Positions 53,363 to 60,633 of a stretch of DNA of 64,000 nucleotides are shown here, piece after piece. The stretch is from contig CAYSDM010000018.1 in the NCBI GenBank assembly GCA_964429855.1, forward strand, positions 10,150-74,149, given 5' to 3'. The notes under the pieces were generated by a model, which worked only from the letters and a program-made list of their open reading frames with translations, searched no databases and had not been told where the DNA came from. The position numbers and the translations under genes were made by a program. Source of the DNA: CALLMM01 sp964429855. GTDB taxonomy: Bacteria > Armatimonadota > Chthonomonadetes > Chthonomonadales > CAJBBX01. The number at the start of each line of letters is the position of its first letter. The first letter of the stretch is position 1.

Positions 53363-53389
53363 TTAGCACTCTGACATCAAGAGTGCTAA
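53363..53389. promoter_or_regulatory. CIRCE operator
   Basis: A perfect CIRCE element: TTAGCACTC (53363-53371), nine bases, GAGTGCTAA (53381-53389). It is the binding site of the HrcA heat-shock repressor and predicts HrcA control of groES-groEL. hrcA is not in this window. Confidence 0.97.
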
Positions 53390-53394
53390 TTTCA

Positions 53395-53425
53395 TATATA
53401 CCCGGAATAGACGCTGTAATGTCAA
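53395..53425 (-). promoter_or_regulatory. groES promoter
   Basis: TTGACA (53425-53420) and TATATA (53400-53395), 19 bases apart, which is on the long side. It lies immediately upstream of the CIRCE element, so HrcA would block the start site. Confidence 0.7.
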
Positions 53426-53448
53426 GTATTTCGATAAAAAATCTGTCG

Positions 53449-54822
53449 CTACCAGCCGTATCGTTCCGGTCCCCAGGGGCGGTCGGTTGTCTCCTGCCGG
53501 AGAATGCGGAGTGTGCGGGATGGGACATCCTCATAGACCACTATCCCTGCGCCCACACAGGAGTAAGCGCCGATCTTCGCTCCCGGCATAGTAATCACGT
53601 TGACGCCGGTACGTGAATAGTCTCCGAAGTATGTGGCGTTCGCGCCCGGTCGCGGACGCTCGCGCCGTCCTTTAATTCTATGCTCTGCAGACTGATCGTC
53701 GAAGCGGAGCGTGCCGCAGACTGTCGCCGCCCCGATATCTACCGAAGCGCCGACCACCCCGCAGATTTCGCAATAGTGCCATAGATACGCGCCGTCGAAC
53801 ATCACGCCATCCATCTCCGCGCCATGACCCAGCACGCACCCGTTACCGATGACACCTCCCTGACTGAGCAGGCTGTAGTCGCTGACCCGGCATCCGGCTC
53901 CGATCAGGCTGCCTCCCTCGATGATCGGTCCGTTGACGATTCGAGTTTGCGCGCCGACGATCAGATTCCCGCGAATGTCGGCGCGATTCCCGATCACGGC
54001 ATTCTCCCCGACTTCGATAAATCCGTTAATTTCCGCGCCGTCATGAATGCGCGCCGTCGGGTGAACGCGGTTTTCCGTCATCTGCCCGGTCAGCCAGGCG
54101 GTCATGCGATGGTTCGCCTCCAGAACATGCCAGGGCTTGTCCAAATCTACCGCGAAATCTACGGCGCGAACGGCGGCGATCTCCGCATGCCAATCGTTTA
54201 GCGACTGCGCCAGATCCGGCTCCATCGGCGGCATTCCGCCGACCGAAACCCTCCGCATCAGTCCCGGATTTGCCTCCAGAATGGGCAGGAGGGAGCGATG
54301 TAACGCAAAAACGCCCAGCAGGCGAGTCTCCTCGCCCGTATCGTGCCCGACGATTCCGGTCAGACGATCGCCCATGACGAGCGCGTGATACCAGAGTCCG
54401 CTCTCCTCCTCCGGCACACTGTCATAGAGAGCCGCGCCGTCTGCGCCTACAGATTCTGGCGCTTCCGCCACCGCGCGCAGGTTGGCGGAGGTGGTTACGG
54501 TGTCTCCAAAGATGACCAGAAATCGCTCCGCCGAAAGCGCGTTTGCGCCAGCCAGAGTCGCGCCAGCCGTCCCTGCGCCGGGATAAGAAGGTATATAGAC
54601 GATCTCCGCCTGCGCTCCCAGAAGGGCATGGCGCACCGATCCGGCGTTCTCCCCGACTGCCACCGCGATTCGCCTGACGCCGATCTCATACAGAGAATCC
54701 GCCAGTCGGCGCACGTTCGGCACATTGGCCACCGGCATGGCGCACTTATTACGGACTTCGGCGAAGGGCCACATCCGTGTGCCGCTGCCGCCTGCCAGTA
54801 TCACCGCATCCTGAATGGACAT
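53449..54822 (-). CDS. NDP-sugar pyrophosphorylase-like protein with hexapeptide repeats
   Basis: A 457-residue protein: N-terminal nucleotidyltransferase domain (1-240) with LAGGSGTRMWPF, and a left-handed beta-helix (about 250-430) of hexapeptide repeats such as ENAVIGNRADIRGN. This is the GlmU/GCD1 architecture. The conserved Pro-Lys after the loop is changed to NKCAMPV. It may make a nucleotide sugar, but the substrate is unknown. AAGGAG is 12 bases before the ATG. It is convergent with nothing; groES begins divergently downstream at 53313. Confidence 0.85.
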   Translation of the reverse strand: MSIQDAVILAGGSGTRMWPFAEVRNKCAMPVANVPNVRRLADSLYEIGVRRIAVAVGENAGSVRHALLGAQAEIVYIPSYPGAGTAGATLAGANALSAERFLVIFGDTVTTSANLRAVAEAPESVGADGAALYDSVPEEESGLWYHALVMGDRLTGIVGHDTGEETRLLGVFALHRSLLPILEANPGLMRRVSVGGMPPMEPDLAQSLNDWHAEIAAVRAVDFAVDLDKPWHVLEANHRMTAWLTGQMTENRVHPTARIHDGAEINGFIEVGENAVIGNRADIRGNLIVGAQTRIVNGPIIEGGSLIGAGCRVSDYSLLSQGGVIGNGCVLGHGAEMDGVMFDGAYLWHYCEICGVVGASVDIGAATVCGTLRFDDQSAEHRIKGRRERPRPGANATYFGDYSRTGVNVITMPGAKIGAYSCVGAGIVVYEDVPSRTLRILRQETTDRPWGPERYGW

Positions 54823-55006
54823 TGCACAGACCGACTCCTTTTACATTTCAAGGTGAAGGCGCGGACGCGGTCCGGATGAAGAGAACGGAAGGCTGTGCGA
54901 CGCTTGCAATACACTTCGCCGGATCGGGATGCCCGCCTTTGAAAAGGGGTAAGGGGATGAGGATGAGCGCTGCAGCCTTTAACATAACGCCAGATTTCGG
55001 CGTCTG

Positions 55007-55948
55007 TCATCGGTTCTCCTGTTTGAGCCAGCGCAAATACTCTTGATAGAGGCGAACGGTATCGGGATGCCCGCAATGCTGGGAACTGTCCGGAGGATTC
55101 ATCAAGCCGTGATACTGGTAGCAGAGAATCTTTTCGACATAAGGAGAGAGGATGGATAGCTGCCGGAGAATCCGTTCCAGCGATGCGGGAATCAACGGGC
55201 TGCGATAGACATCGCCCTCAAACTCGAATATCTCGACATCTGCCCAGAGCGGAACCCCTGCCCGATCATGCAGACGGCGCAGGCGCGAATAGATCGCATC
55301 CAGTTGATCCAGGCGGGTTTTACGGACGCCGATCTCATCCTGATACGCGATGAAGTCTACGCCCAGCGACTGAATCTGCTCTACAAAGCGGTCATCCTCC
55401 GCCACCTGGTTGGTTCCATAGGGGGCGATCAGGATTTTTCGATCCGGAGAGAGGGCGCGCAGGTGCGCCGTCAGGCGCGGGGTGAACGCCATAAAGCCAT
55501 CGGAGTAGTGACTTTCAATCGAGGCTTCGTTGGGGATGTACCAGCCGTAGAAAGACGGATGAGTGTGGTAGCGGGCAAACAGGTCCTCTGTGAGATGCTG
55601 ATGCCATTCAAAGTAGTCCGGGGCGTCGCTGGTCTCCTCCGTCGTATGTCCGTAGAAGCCTGCGCTGACAAAGACCTTCTGTCCATTTCGATCTGCAGCG
55701 GAGAGCAGAGCCTCGACCGGATCTTCGCAGGCAAGTTCCCATCGCCGGTCCAGAAATGTAGAGGGATAGAAGGCTTTATCATCCAGCGCGGTGGACATCA
55801 GCACAATGGTGTCCATTCCCGCGCCATGAATCTCGTCCACCTTTCCCTGCCACTGCTGACAGGTGAATAGACGGGTCTGATCGTTCCAGTAGATGCCGTC
55901 GTAGGGGTTTTGATGCTGAAAATCCAGCCAGGTGCCTTCTATCTTCAT
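55007..55948 (-). CDS. DUF4434 protein (glycoside hydrolase-like barrel)
   Basis: A 313-residue protein of the DUF4434 group, which looks like a TIM barrel of the glycoside hydrolase clan. Visible: EGTWLDFQHQNPYDGIYW at the start, FYGWYIPNEAS, where Glu is a candidate catalytic acid, and FIAYQDEIGV. No signal peptide from the ATG at 55948; the frame upstream (to 56023) has no helpful start. Activity is not established. It follows the thioredoxin-like gene by about 60 bases, with an inverted repeat between. Confidence 0.8.
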   Translation of the reverse strand: MKIEGTWLDFQHQNPYDGIYWNDQTRLFTCQQWQGKVDEIHGAGMDTIVLMSTALDDKAFYPSTFLDRRWELACEDPVEALLSAADRNGQKVFVSAGFYGHTTEETSDAPDYFEWHQHLTEDLFARYHTHPSFYGWYIPNEASIESHYSDGFMAFTPRLTAHLRALSPDRKILIAPYGTNQVAEDDRFVEQIQSLGVDFIAYQDEIGVRKTRLDQLDAIYSRLRRLHDRAGVPLWADVEIFEFEGDVYRSPLIPASLERILRQLSILSPYVEKILCYQYHGLMNPPDSSQHCGHPDTVRLYQEYLRWLKQENR

Positions 55949-55961
55949 GGCGATTAAGTCC

Positions 55962-55999
55962 GGTTCAGGAGTAAAGAGTATGCGCTTTTCTCCTGAACC
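55962..55999. repeat. Inverted repeat before the DUF4434 gene
   Basis: GGTTCAGGAG (55962-55971) and CTCCTGAACC (55990-55999) form a perfect 10-bp dyad with an 18-base spacer. No U tract follows, so it could be an operator or an mRNA processing stem within the operon. Confidence 0.5.
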
Positions 56000-56009
56000 G
56001 TTGACATTT

Positions 56010-56459
56010 TTACTCCGTAGCAAACTGACGTTTCAACGCTCCTTCCAGCATGGACAGCCCGGTATAGCCTGCGGCACGGCTTCGCAGACAGCCCTCCCGG
56101 TCAAACAGGAAGTAGGCGGGGACGAACTGATTCTGAAATGTCTCCGCGATGGCATGCAGATTGTCTATAGCGCACGGTTCTGAAATCTGGCTATCGGCGG
56201 CATCTTTGCGCACTCGTTCTATATCGGTGTCTTCCTGCTGGCGCGGCATATGAATTGCGACTATCTTCAGACCTTGCGGTCCGTACTCCTTCTGCCACTG
56301 TCGAATAGTCGGCATATTCTCATGGCAGATATGGCAGCTTACTGCCCAGAAGTAGACCAGAACCGGATTTCCGTGCAGTTCAGCTGCATCCGGTTCGCCG
56401 TTGAGCCACTCCGTCGCGCCGGTGAGTTCCGGCATCGGTGTTCCAACGCGCATCGGCAT
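56010..56459 (-). CDS. Thioredoxin-like protein (TlpA/redoxin type)
   Basis: A 149-residue thioredoxin-fold protein with active-site Cys-His-Ile-Cys in FWAVSCHICHENMPT (about 42-45) and the cis-Pro in FVPAYFLF. No export signal is seen, so it probably acts in the cytoplasm. It lies 12 bases after the peroxiredoxin gene and may be its reductant; that is an inference from position. Confidence 0.88.
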   Translation of the reverse strand: MPMRVGTPMPELTGATEWLNGEPDAAELHGNPVLVYFWAVSCHICHENMPTIRQWQKEYGPQGLKIVAIHMPRQQEDTDIERVRKDAADSQISEPCAIDNLHAIAETFQNQFVPAYFLFDREGCLRSRAAGYTGLSMLEGALKRQFATE

Positions 56460-56471
56460 GGGGTTGGCTCC

Positions 56472-57026
56472 TTATACGGTGAGCAGCTCTTTTCCGGGTT
56501 TCCAGTCCGCAGGGCAGAGACCGCCGGTCTGCAGCGCTTCCAGAACGCGCAGGGTCTCGTCTACGCTGCGTCCGATGTTCAGGCTGTTAATCACGGCATA
56601 CTGCAGCACGCCGTTGGGATCAATGATGAACAGACCGCGCAGCGCGATGCCTTTATCTTCGATCAGAACGCCGTAGTCCCGCGAAACCTGCTTGGTGATA
56701 TCAGAGGCAAGCGGGTACTTCAGCCCGGCGATACCATTCTCCTCGCGGGGAGTGTTTATCCAGGCGCGATGGCTGAAGACGGAGTCCGTGGAGACTCCCA
56801 GTATGTCCGCTCCCAGTTCCTGAAACTCTTCGTAACGGTCGGAGAGCGCCGTGATCTCGGTGGGACAGACATAGGTGAAATCGAGCGGATAGAAGAAGAG
56901 AACGAGCCACTTTCCATGATAGTCATCGAGGGTTGCCCAACTGTCGAGTTTCCCCAGGTTGGCGGTCGTCTGCATGTTGAATTTCGGCGCGGGTTCGCCG
57001 ACTTTGGCGCGTATGGTGTCGGACAT
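56472..57026 (-). CDS. 2-Cys peroxiredoxin (AhpC/TSA)
   Basis: A 184-residue typical 2-Cys peroxiredoxin. The peroxidatic Cys is in FTYVCPTEI, the resolving Cys in GGLCPADWKPG, and Arg in EFQ... RAWIN (PxxxTxxC surroundings are complete). It reduces hydrogen peroxide and organic peroxides. It has its own promoter, upstream of which lies perR, and it is followed by a thioredoxin-like protein. Confidence 0.95.
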   Translation of the reverse strand: MSDTIRAKVGEPAPKFNMQTTANLGKLDSWATLDDYHGKWLVLFFYPLDFTYVCPTEITALSDRYEEFQELGADILGVSTDSVFSHRAWINTPREENGIAGLKYPLASDITKQVSRDYGVLIEDKGIALRGLFIIDPNGVLQYAVINSLNIGRSVDETLRVLEALQTGGLCPADWKPGKELLTV

Positions 57027-57060
57027 TGTTCGCTGCTGTCTCCTTCATTATCAGGAATAT

Positions 57061-57104
57061 TTATCAGTAACTAAAGCATACCTGATAGCATTCGGGAGAA
57101 GCAA
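57061..57104 (-). promoter_or_regulatory. Promoter and candidate PerR site of the peroxiredoxin gene
   Basis: TTGCTT (57104-57099) and TATGCT (57080-57075), spacing 18. Just after the -10 box, TAGTTACTGATAA (57073-57061) matches 10 of 13 bases of TTGTTACTGTTAT in the perR leader, suggesting a shared operator. Confidence 0.5.
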
Positions 57105-57174
57105 GGGCAGATACGAATTGTTTTTACAGAAAGAGGATTGACAGAACGGATATAACGGTGAAATAAACGGCCTG

Positions 57175-57567
57175 TCAGGGCTGAGATTCACGACAGCGGG
57201 GACACAGCCCGAACCACTCCAACCGAACATGGGAGATGGTGTATTCTGTCCACCGTTCGATCTCGGTTTTTGCATTCTCTTCCAACAGATTTGGCACATC
57301 CAGGATCGAGCCGCAGGCGGTGCAGATCAGGTGATTATGCGGACCGGGGCAGCCGTCGAAGCGTTTCGGACCGGCTAAGGGCATCAGCACATGTACCAAC
57401 CCCTCCTCCTCCAGTGCATGAAGCAGCCGGTAGACAGTTCCCAGACTGATATCGGGGATCTCTTTACGGACTTCCTGATAGACCCATTCGGCGGTCGGGT
57501 GCTGTTCCGCTGCGGTGAGGACACGCAGTACGGCGGAACGTTGCTTTGTTTGTCGCATTTCGGGCAC
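57175..57567 (-). CDS. perR: Peroxide regulator PerR (Fur family)
   Basis: A 130-residue Fur-family repressor. The winged helix (about 5-80, LGTVYRLLHALEEEGLV) is followed by the dimer domain with metal ligands: RFDGCPGPHNHLIC (Asp, His, His) and two CxxC pairs (CTAC, CPRC) for structural zinc. These match PerR more than Fur. The start is a GTG at 57567 without a strong binding site; an ATG at 57558 is an equally good choice. It is just upstream of the peroxiredoxin gene. Confidence 0.9.
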   Translation of the reverse strand: MPEMRQTKQRSAVLRVLTAAEQHPTAEWVYQEVRKEIPDISLGTVYRLLHALEEEGLVHVLMPLAGPKRFDGCPGPHNHLICTACGSILDVPNLLEENAKTEIERWTEYTISHVRLEWFGLCPRCRESQP

Positions 57568-57600
57568 AGCTTTCGGATGTTATCGAAACATAGATAAGAA

Positions 57601-57649
57601 TTGTTACTGTTATGGTAGACAGTATAGCGCAACCTATCATATCTGTCAA
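57601..57649 (-). promoter_or_regulatory. perR promoter with candidate operator
   Basis: TTGACA (57649-57644) and TATACT (57626-57621), spacing 17, a near-consensus pair. On the plus strand the leader contains TTGTTACTGTTAT (57601-57613), resembling the site near the peroxiredoxin promoter, so perR may regulate itself. Confidence 0.75.
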
Positions 57650-58719
57650 TGGCGATTAATGCTGTTAAAACCTTCCAGGATGGCATTTAGAAGCGGATCG
57701 CATCCGAATCGCAGGACATCGGTTACGGGCAATCCGGTCTCTTCCTGAGTCTTCTCTCGTTCGCGTTGAATCTCTTCATCGGATAGCCGACCTCCGTTCA
57801 GCGCGATCCCGACGATGCGCGCCGACGGCAGGCTGCCGCAGGCGGAACAGATCGCTTCATAGAGAGCGATGACCTCAGTCAACGGAGGAATAGAGATATG
57901 GGCGCAGCGCAAGAGAGTCTTCTGCCCGGCTCGGTGTACCAGTACCATATGGGTCGGCACAGAGCCACGCATCAGCGCAAGCGGGGCGGTAGAGGCGGGA
58001 TGCAGGAGGGATCCCTGTCCTTCAATGAACAGAATATCGTTGTCGCCATGTTTCACGACCATCTGTTCTACCGCGCCGGTGGCATAGTCCACCCTGACGG
58101 CGTCAAGCGGTATTCCCTCCCCGGCAATGGCGATTCCTATCTGTCCGGTCGCCAGAAACCGGGATCGAAGACCTCGCGCTTTCGCCGCGCGATCCAGTTC
58201 CAGAGCCGCCGTCATCTTTCCGTTCGCCATGTCGGTTCCCACCAGCAGCACGCGAAGCGCGGAGACTGCTGCGGCGCGTCCCATGCCGTTTTCAAGACCT
58301 GGCGGCTCCTGGCGAATATCCCAGATATAGCGTCCGGGATGCAGAAGCTTTGACCAGTCCGGGTCGTTTGCCAGAGGGCGGTGCAGACCGTTGACCAGCG
58401 ACATTCCTGCCGCCAGCCCTTCCCGAATTTCGGGCAGCCAGTCCTGCGGCAACATGCCGCCTCCCGGCGCGATGGCAGGTATCAGCACATCTGGCTGATA
58501 CCTCAGAGCATCCTGCACAGTCGCGACGATGGGAGCCTGGCAGGGGATGCCGGTTATCTCATGCAGGCTCTTTCCGGCGTTGACGCGATCTATCACCACG
58601 ACCGTCGGGGCGACCCCGTAGCGCATCAGACCGAATCCCATCTTTCCAAAGGGCTTGTCGGTGGCGTCATGCATCATCAGCGCAAGGCGATTATCAGGGG
58701 TGAGTTTCATGCGGTTCAT
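57646..58719 (-). CDS. dgcN: DUF1611 protein, DgcN-like
   Basis: A 357-residue DUF1611 protein. P-loop-like GTDMANGKMTAALELDRAA (about residue 165) and IEGQGSLLHPAS are typical. In marine bacteria the DUF1611 protein DgcN is reported to act on D-glutamate (N-acetylation) together with the epimerase DgcA, encoded here by the directly overlapping gene; whether the same reaction holds here is inferred. Its ATG overlaps the epimerase stop as ATGA. Confidence 0.82.
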   Translation of the reverse strand: MNRMKLTPDNRLALMMHDATDKPFGKMGFGLMRYGVAPTVVVIDRVNAGKSLHEITGIPCQAPIVATVQDALRYQPDVLIPAIAPGGGMLPQDWLPEIREGLAAGMSLVNGLHRPLANDPDWSKLLHPGRYIWDIRQEPPGLENGMGRAAAVSALRVLLVGTDMANGKMTAALELDRAAKARGLRSRFLATGQIGIAIAGEGIPLDAVRVDYATGAVEQMVVKHGDNDILFIEGQGSLLHPASTAPLALMRGSVPTHMVLVHRAGQKTLLRCAHISIPPLTEVIALYEAICSACGSLPSARIVGIALNGGRLSDEEIQREREKTQEETGLPVTDVLRFGCDPLLNAILEGFNSINRH

Positions 58720-59762
58720 GCGCTCAGTCGCGTCACGCCAAGACCGGGAAGGTCGTTCGGCAGCAGTCGTCCATCCTCCAGAATCAAGCCGGTGAACGGG
58801 TCGGGCAGAAGGTTCAGATGGCTGTCCAGATCGAGATAGTCGGCGAAGGGAGAGAGGTGCGCTCCGGCAGAGATCGCCAGCGAGGACTCGGACATGCAGC
58901 CGATCATCACCTTCAAACCATGCGCCCGCGCGGTGTGTATCAGACGCAGCCCTTCGCGTATGCCTCCCGCCTTCATTAATTTCAGGTTTACGCCGTCAAC
59001 TCTATCCGCCAGCGCGGGAACGTCACAGGATGTCCAGCAGCTTTCGTCGGCGAAGATCGGCAGAGGGCGATCGGCAAAGAGTTGAGGCAATGCCTCCTCC
59101 ATACCGCGCATAAGGGGCTGCTCTACATACTCTACGCCCTGATCCGCCAGCCAGCGCATCATGACCTTCGCCTGCAGTGGAGTCCAGCCTCCATTGGCAT
59201 CCACGCGAAGCGAAATGCCGGATGCCGACTCTTTTACGGCGGAGAGGATGGCGCGATCCGCATCCAGACCTTCTGTGCTTCCGAGTTTGATCTTCAGGCA
59301 TTTCGCCCCGGTACGCGCCAGTATCTCCGGCACACGCTCGCGCACAATCTCCGGCGGATTGATACCGATAGTAACCGAAGTAGGCGCGATCCGATTTCGA
59401 TCTCCGCCCAGCAATCGGTAGAGAGGCTTTGCGCAGGATTTTCCGAGCCAGTCATGGAGCGCGATATCGAGGGCAGCGCGGGCGGCATGACCGGGTGATA
59501 GGGCAGTCAGAGCCGATTCGATGCGCTGCATCTCCCAGGGAGCCATCTCCGCCAGAAGCTTGCGGCATTGGATGATCTGTTGGTTTGCCGTCTCTGCCGT
59601 CTCCGGCGGAACCGCTATGGAGACAGGAGCAAACTCCCCCATCCCGACGATACCGTCATGCGTGACCGTTACCAGAAGGTTCGCCGAACCGGCAGAGGTT
59701 CCCCGGCTAATGGTCAGCGGATAGCGTTTCGTCAGGGACAGGGGGGAGCATTCGATCTGCAT
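58716..59762 (-). CDS. dgcA: Enolase-superfamily dipeptide/N-acyl-Glu epimerase
   Basis: A 348-residue muconate-lactonizing-type enolase-superfamily enzyme. Catalytic Lys in LKIKLG, metal ligands Asp in RVDANGGW, Glu in YVEQPL, Asp in FADESCW, and the second Lys in LKLMKAGG; final DLDSHLNLL is typical of dipeptide epimerases. Such enzymes epimerise L-Ala-D/L-Glu in peptidoglycan recycling or N-acyl-D-Glu. The ATG at 59762 is used; a longer frame covers the M55 gene end. It is 29 bases after the M55 gene. Confidence 0.9.
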   Translation of the reverse strand: MQIECSPLSLTKRYPLTISRGTSAGSANLLVTVTHDGIVGMGEFAPVSIAVPPETAETANQQIIQCRKLLAEMAPWEMQRIESALTALSPGHAARAALDIALHDWLGKSCAKPLYRLLGGDRNRIAPTSVTIGINPPEIVRERVPEILARTGAKCLKIKLGSTEGLDADRAILSAVKESASGISLRVDANGGWTPLQAKVMMRWLADQGVEYVEQPLMRGMEEALPQLFADRPLPIFADESCWTSCDVPALADRVDGVNLKLMKAGGIREGLRLIHTARAHGLKVMIGCMSESSLAISAGAHLSPFADYLDLDSHLNLLPDPFTGLILEDGRLLPNDLPGLGVTRLSA

Positions 59763-59791
59763 CTGAGTCTCTTTCGATGGGAAGTCTGGCG

Positions 59792-60619
59792 TCAGGTTCG
59801 ATACCAGAAGGCGTCCCATGCTTTCCAGAAGGTGTCAGCGGTTGCCTGTACGGTGCGCGGGCCGGTGATCTCCACCCCGATTCGACCCAGGAAAGCGGCG
59901 GCGCGATCAGGCGTCGCCAGTTCGACCCGGAAGGTGACCGGAGGATCGAAGTGGAGAGGTTGGGGCCACTGATCGCGGTTTTGAAGCGCTTGCGTCGCTC
60001 TGGATTCGATCAGCCGACAGGCGTCGGAGGGAGCCATATTACGCGCCGCAAAGCGTCCCAACCCTTTCTTGACCGGCGCGGTGACCACCTGCTTGCCGAC
60101 TAACTGCTGCACTTCGCTGCATGTGGCGACATCTCCCGAAACGAAAACAGCCGGAATGCCGAAGCTGCCCGCGACCGCTGCAAGAATGCCCGATTCGCCG
60201 ACCGGTGTTCCGTTGATGGTCGCATTATACCAGGCTTCAGAAGAGACGGTGTGGCAGAGAACCCCATCCGGAACGCCTGCCATCGCGTGCGCTCCTACAA
60301 AAAAGAGACAGTCGCACTCGCCGCGCTCAAACGGCTCCACATAACGCGCCCAGGGATAACCGACCACATACTCCGCTCCGCGCTCCAGCCGATCCGGAAC
60401 CCAACTCATAAAGGGCTTGCCGCCGGGATAGCTGCCGCCATGCCCGTCTATCGCAATAATGGAGGTCGCTCCCGCCTTCTTGCAGCCGCGCACCGCTGCG
60501 CTGATTTCATCGGTGTATAGCTGGCGTCCCTCCATATAGAGCGGACTGCTGCCTCCCACGTGCTCCCAGGACTGAATCCCAGCGACCCCCTCCATATCGG
60601 CAAAGATCATAACTCGCAA
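59792..60619 (-). CDS. M55 D-aminopeptidase (DppA-like)
   Basis: A 275-residue peptidase of family M55, typified by Bacillus DppA, a zinc D-aminopeptidase that forms a decamer and cleaves D-Ala peptides. Motifs: ADMEGVAGI (Asp-x-Glu), IDGHGG, FVGAHAMAG, and the INGTPVGESGILAAVAG block. Its location beside an epimerase and a DUF1611 protein points to use of D-amino-acid peptides such as peptidoglycan fragments. Confidence 0.92.
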   Translation of the reverse strand: MRVMIFADMEGVAGIQSWEHVGGSSPLYMEGRQLYTDEISAAVRGCKKAGATSIIAIDGHGGSYPGGKPFMSWVPDRLERGAEYVVGYPWARYVEPFERGECDCLFFVGAHAMAGVPDGVLCHTVSSEAWYNATINGTPVGESGILAAVAGSFGIPAVFVSGDVATCSEVQQLVGKQVVTAPVKKGLGRFAARNMAPSDACRLIESRATQALQNRDQWPQPLHFDPPVTFRVELATPDRAAAFLGRIGVEITGPRTVQATADTFWKAWDAFWYRT

Positions 60620-60633
60620 GACGGCCCTCCTCT

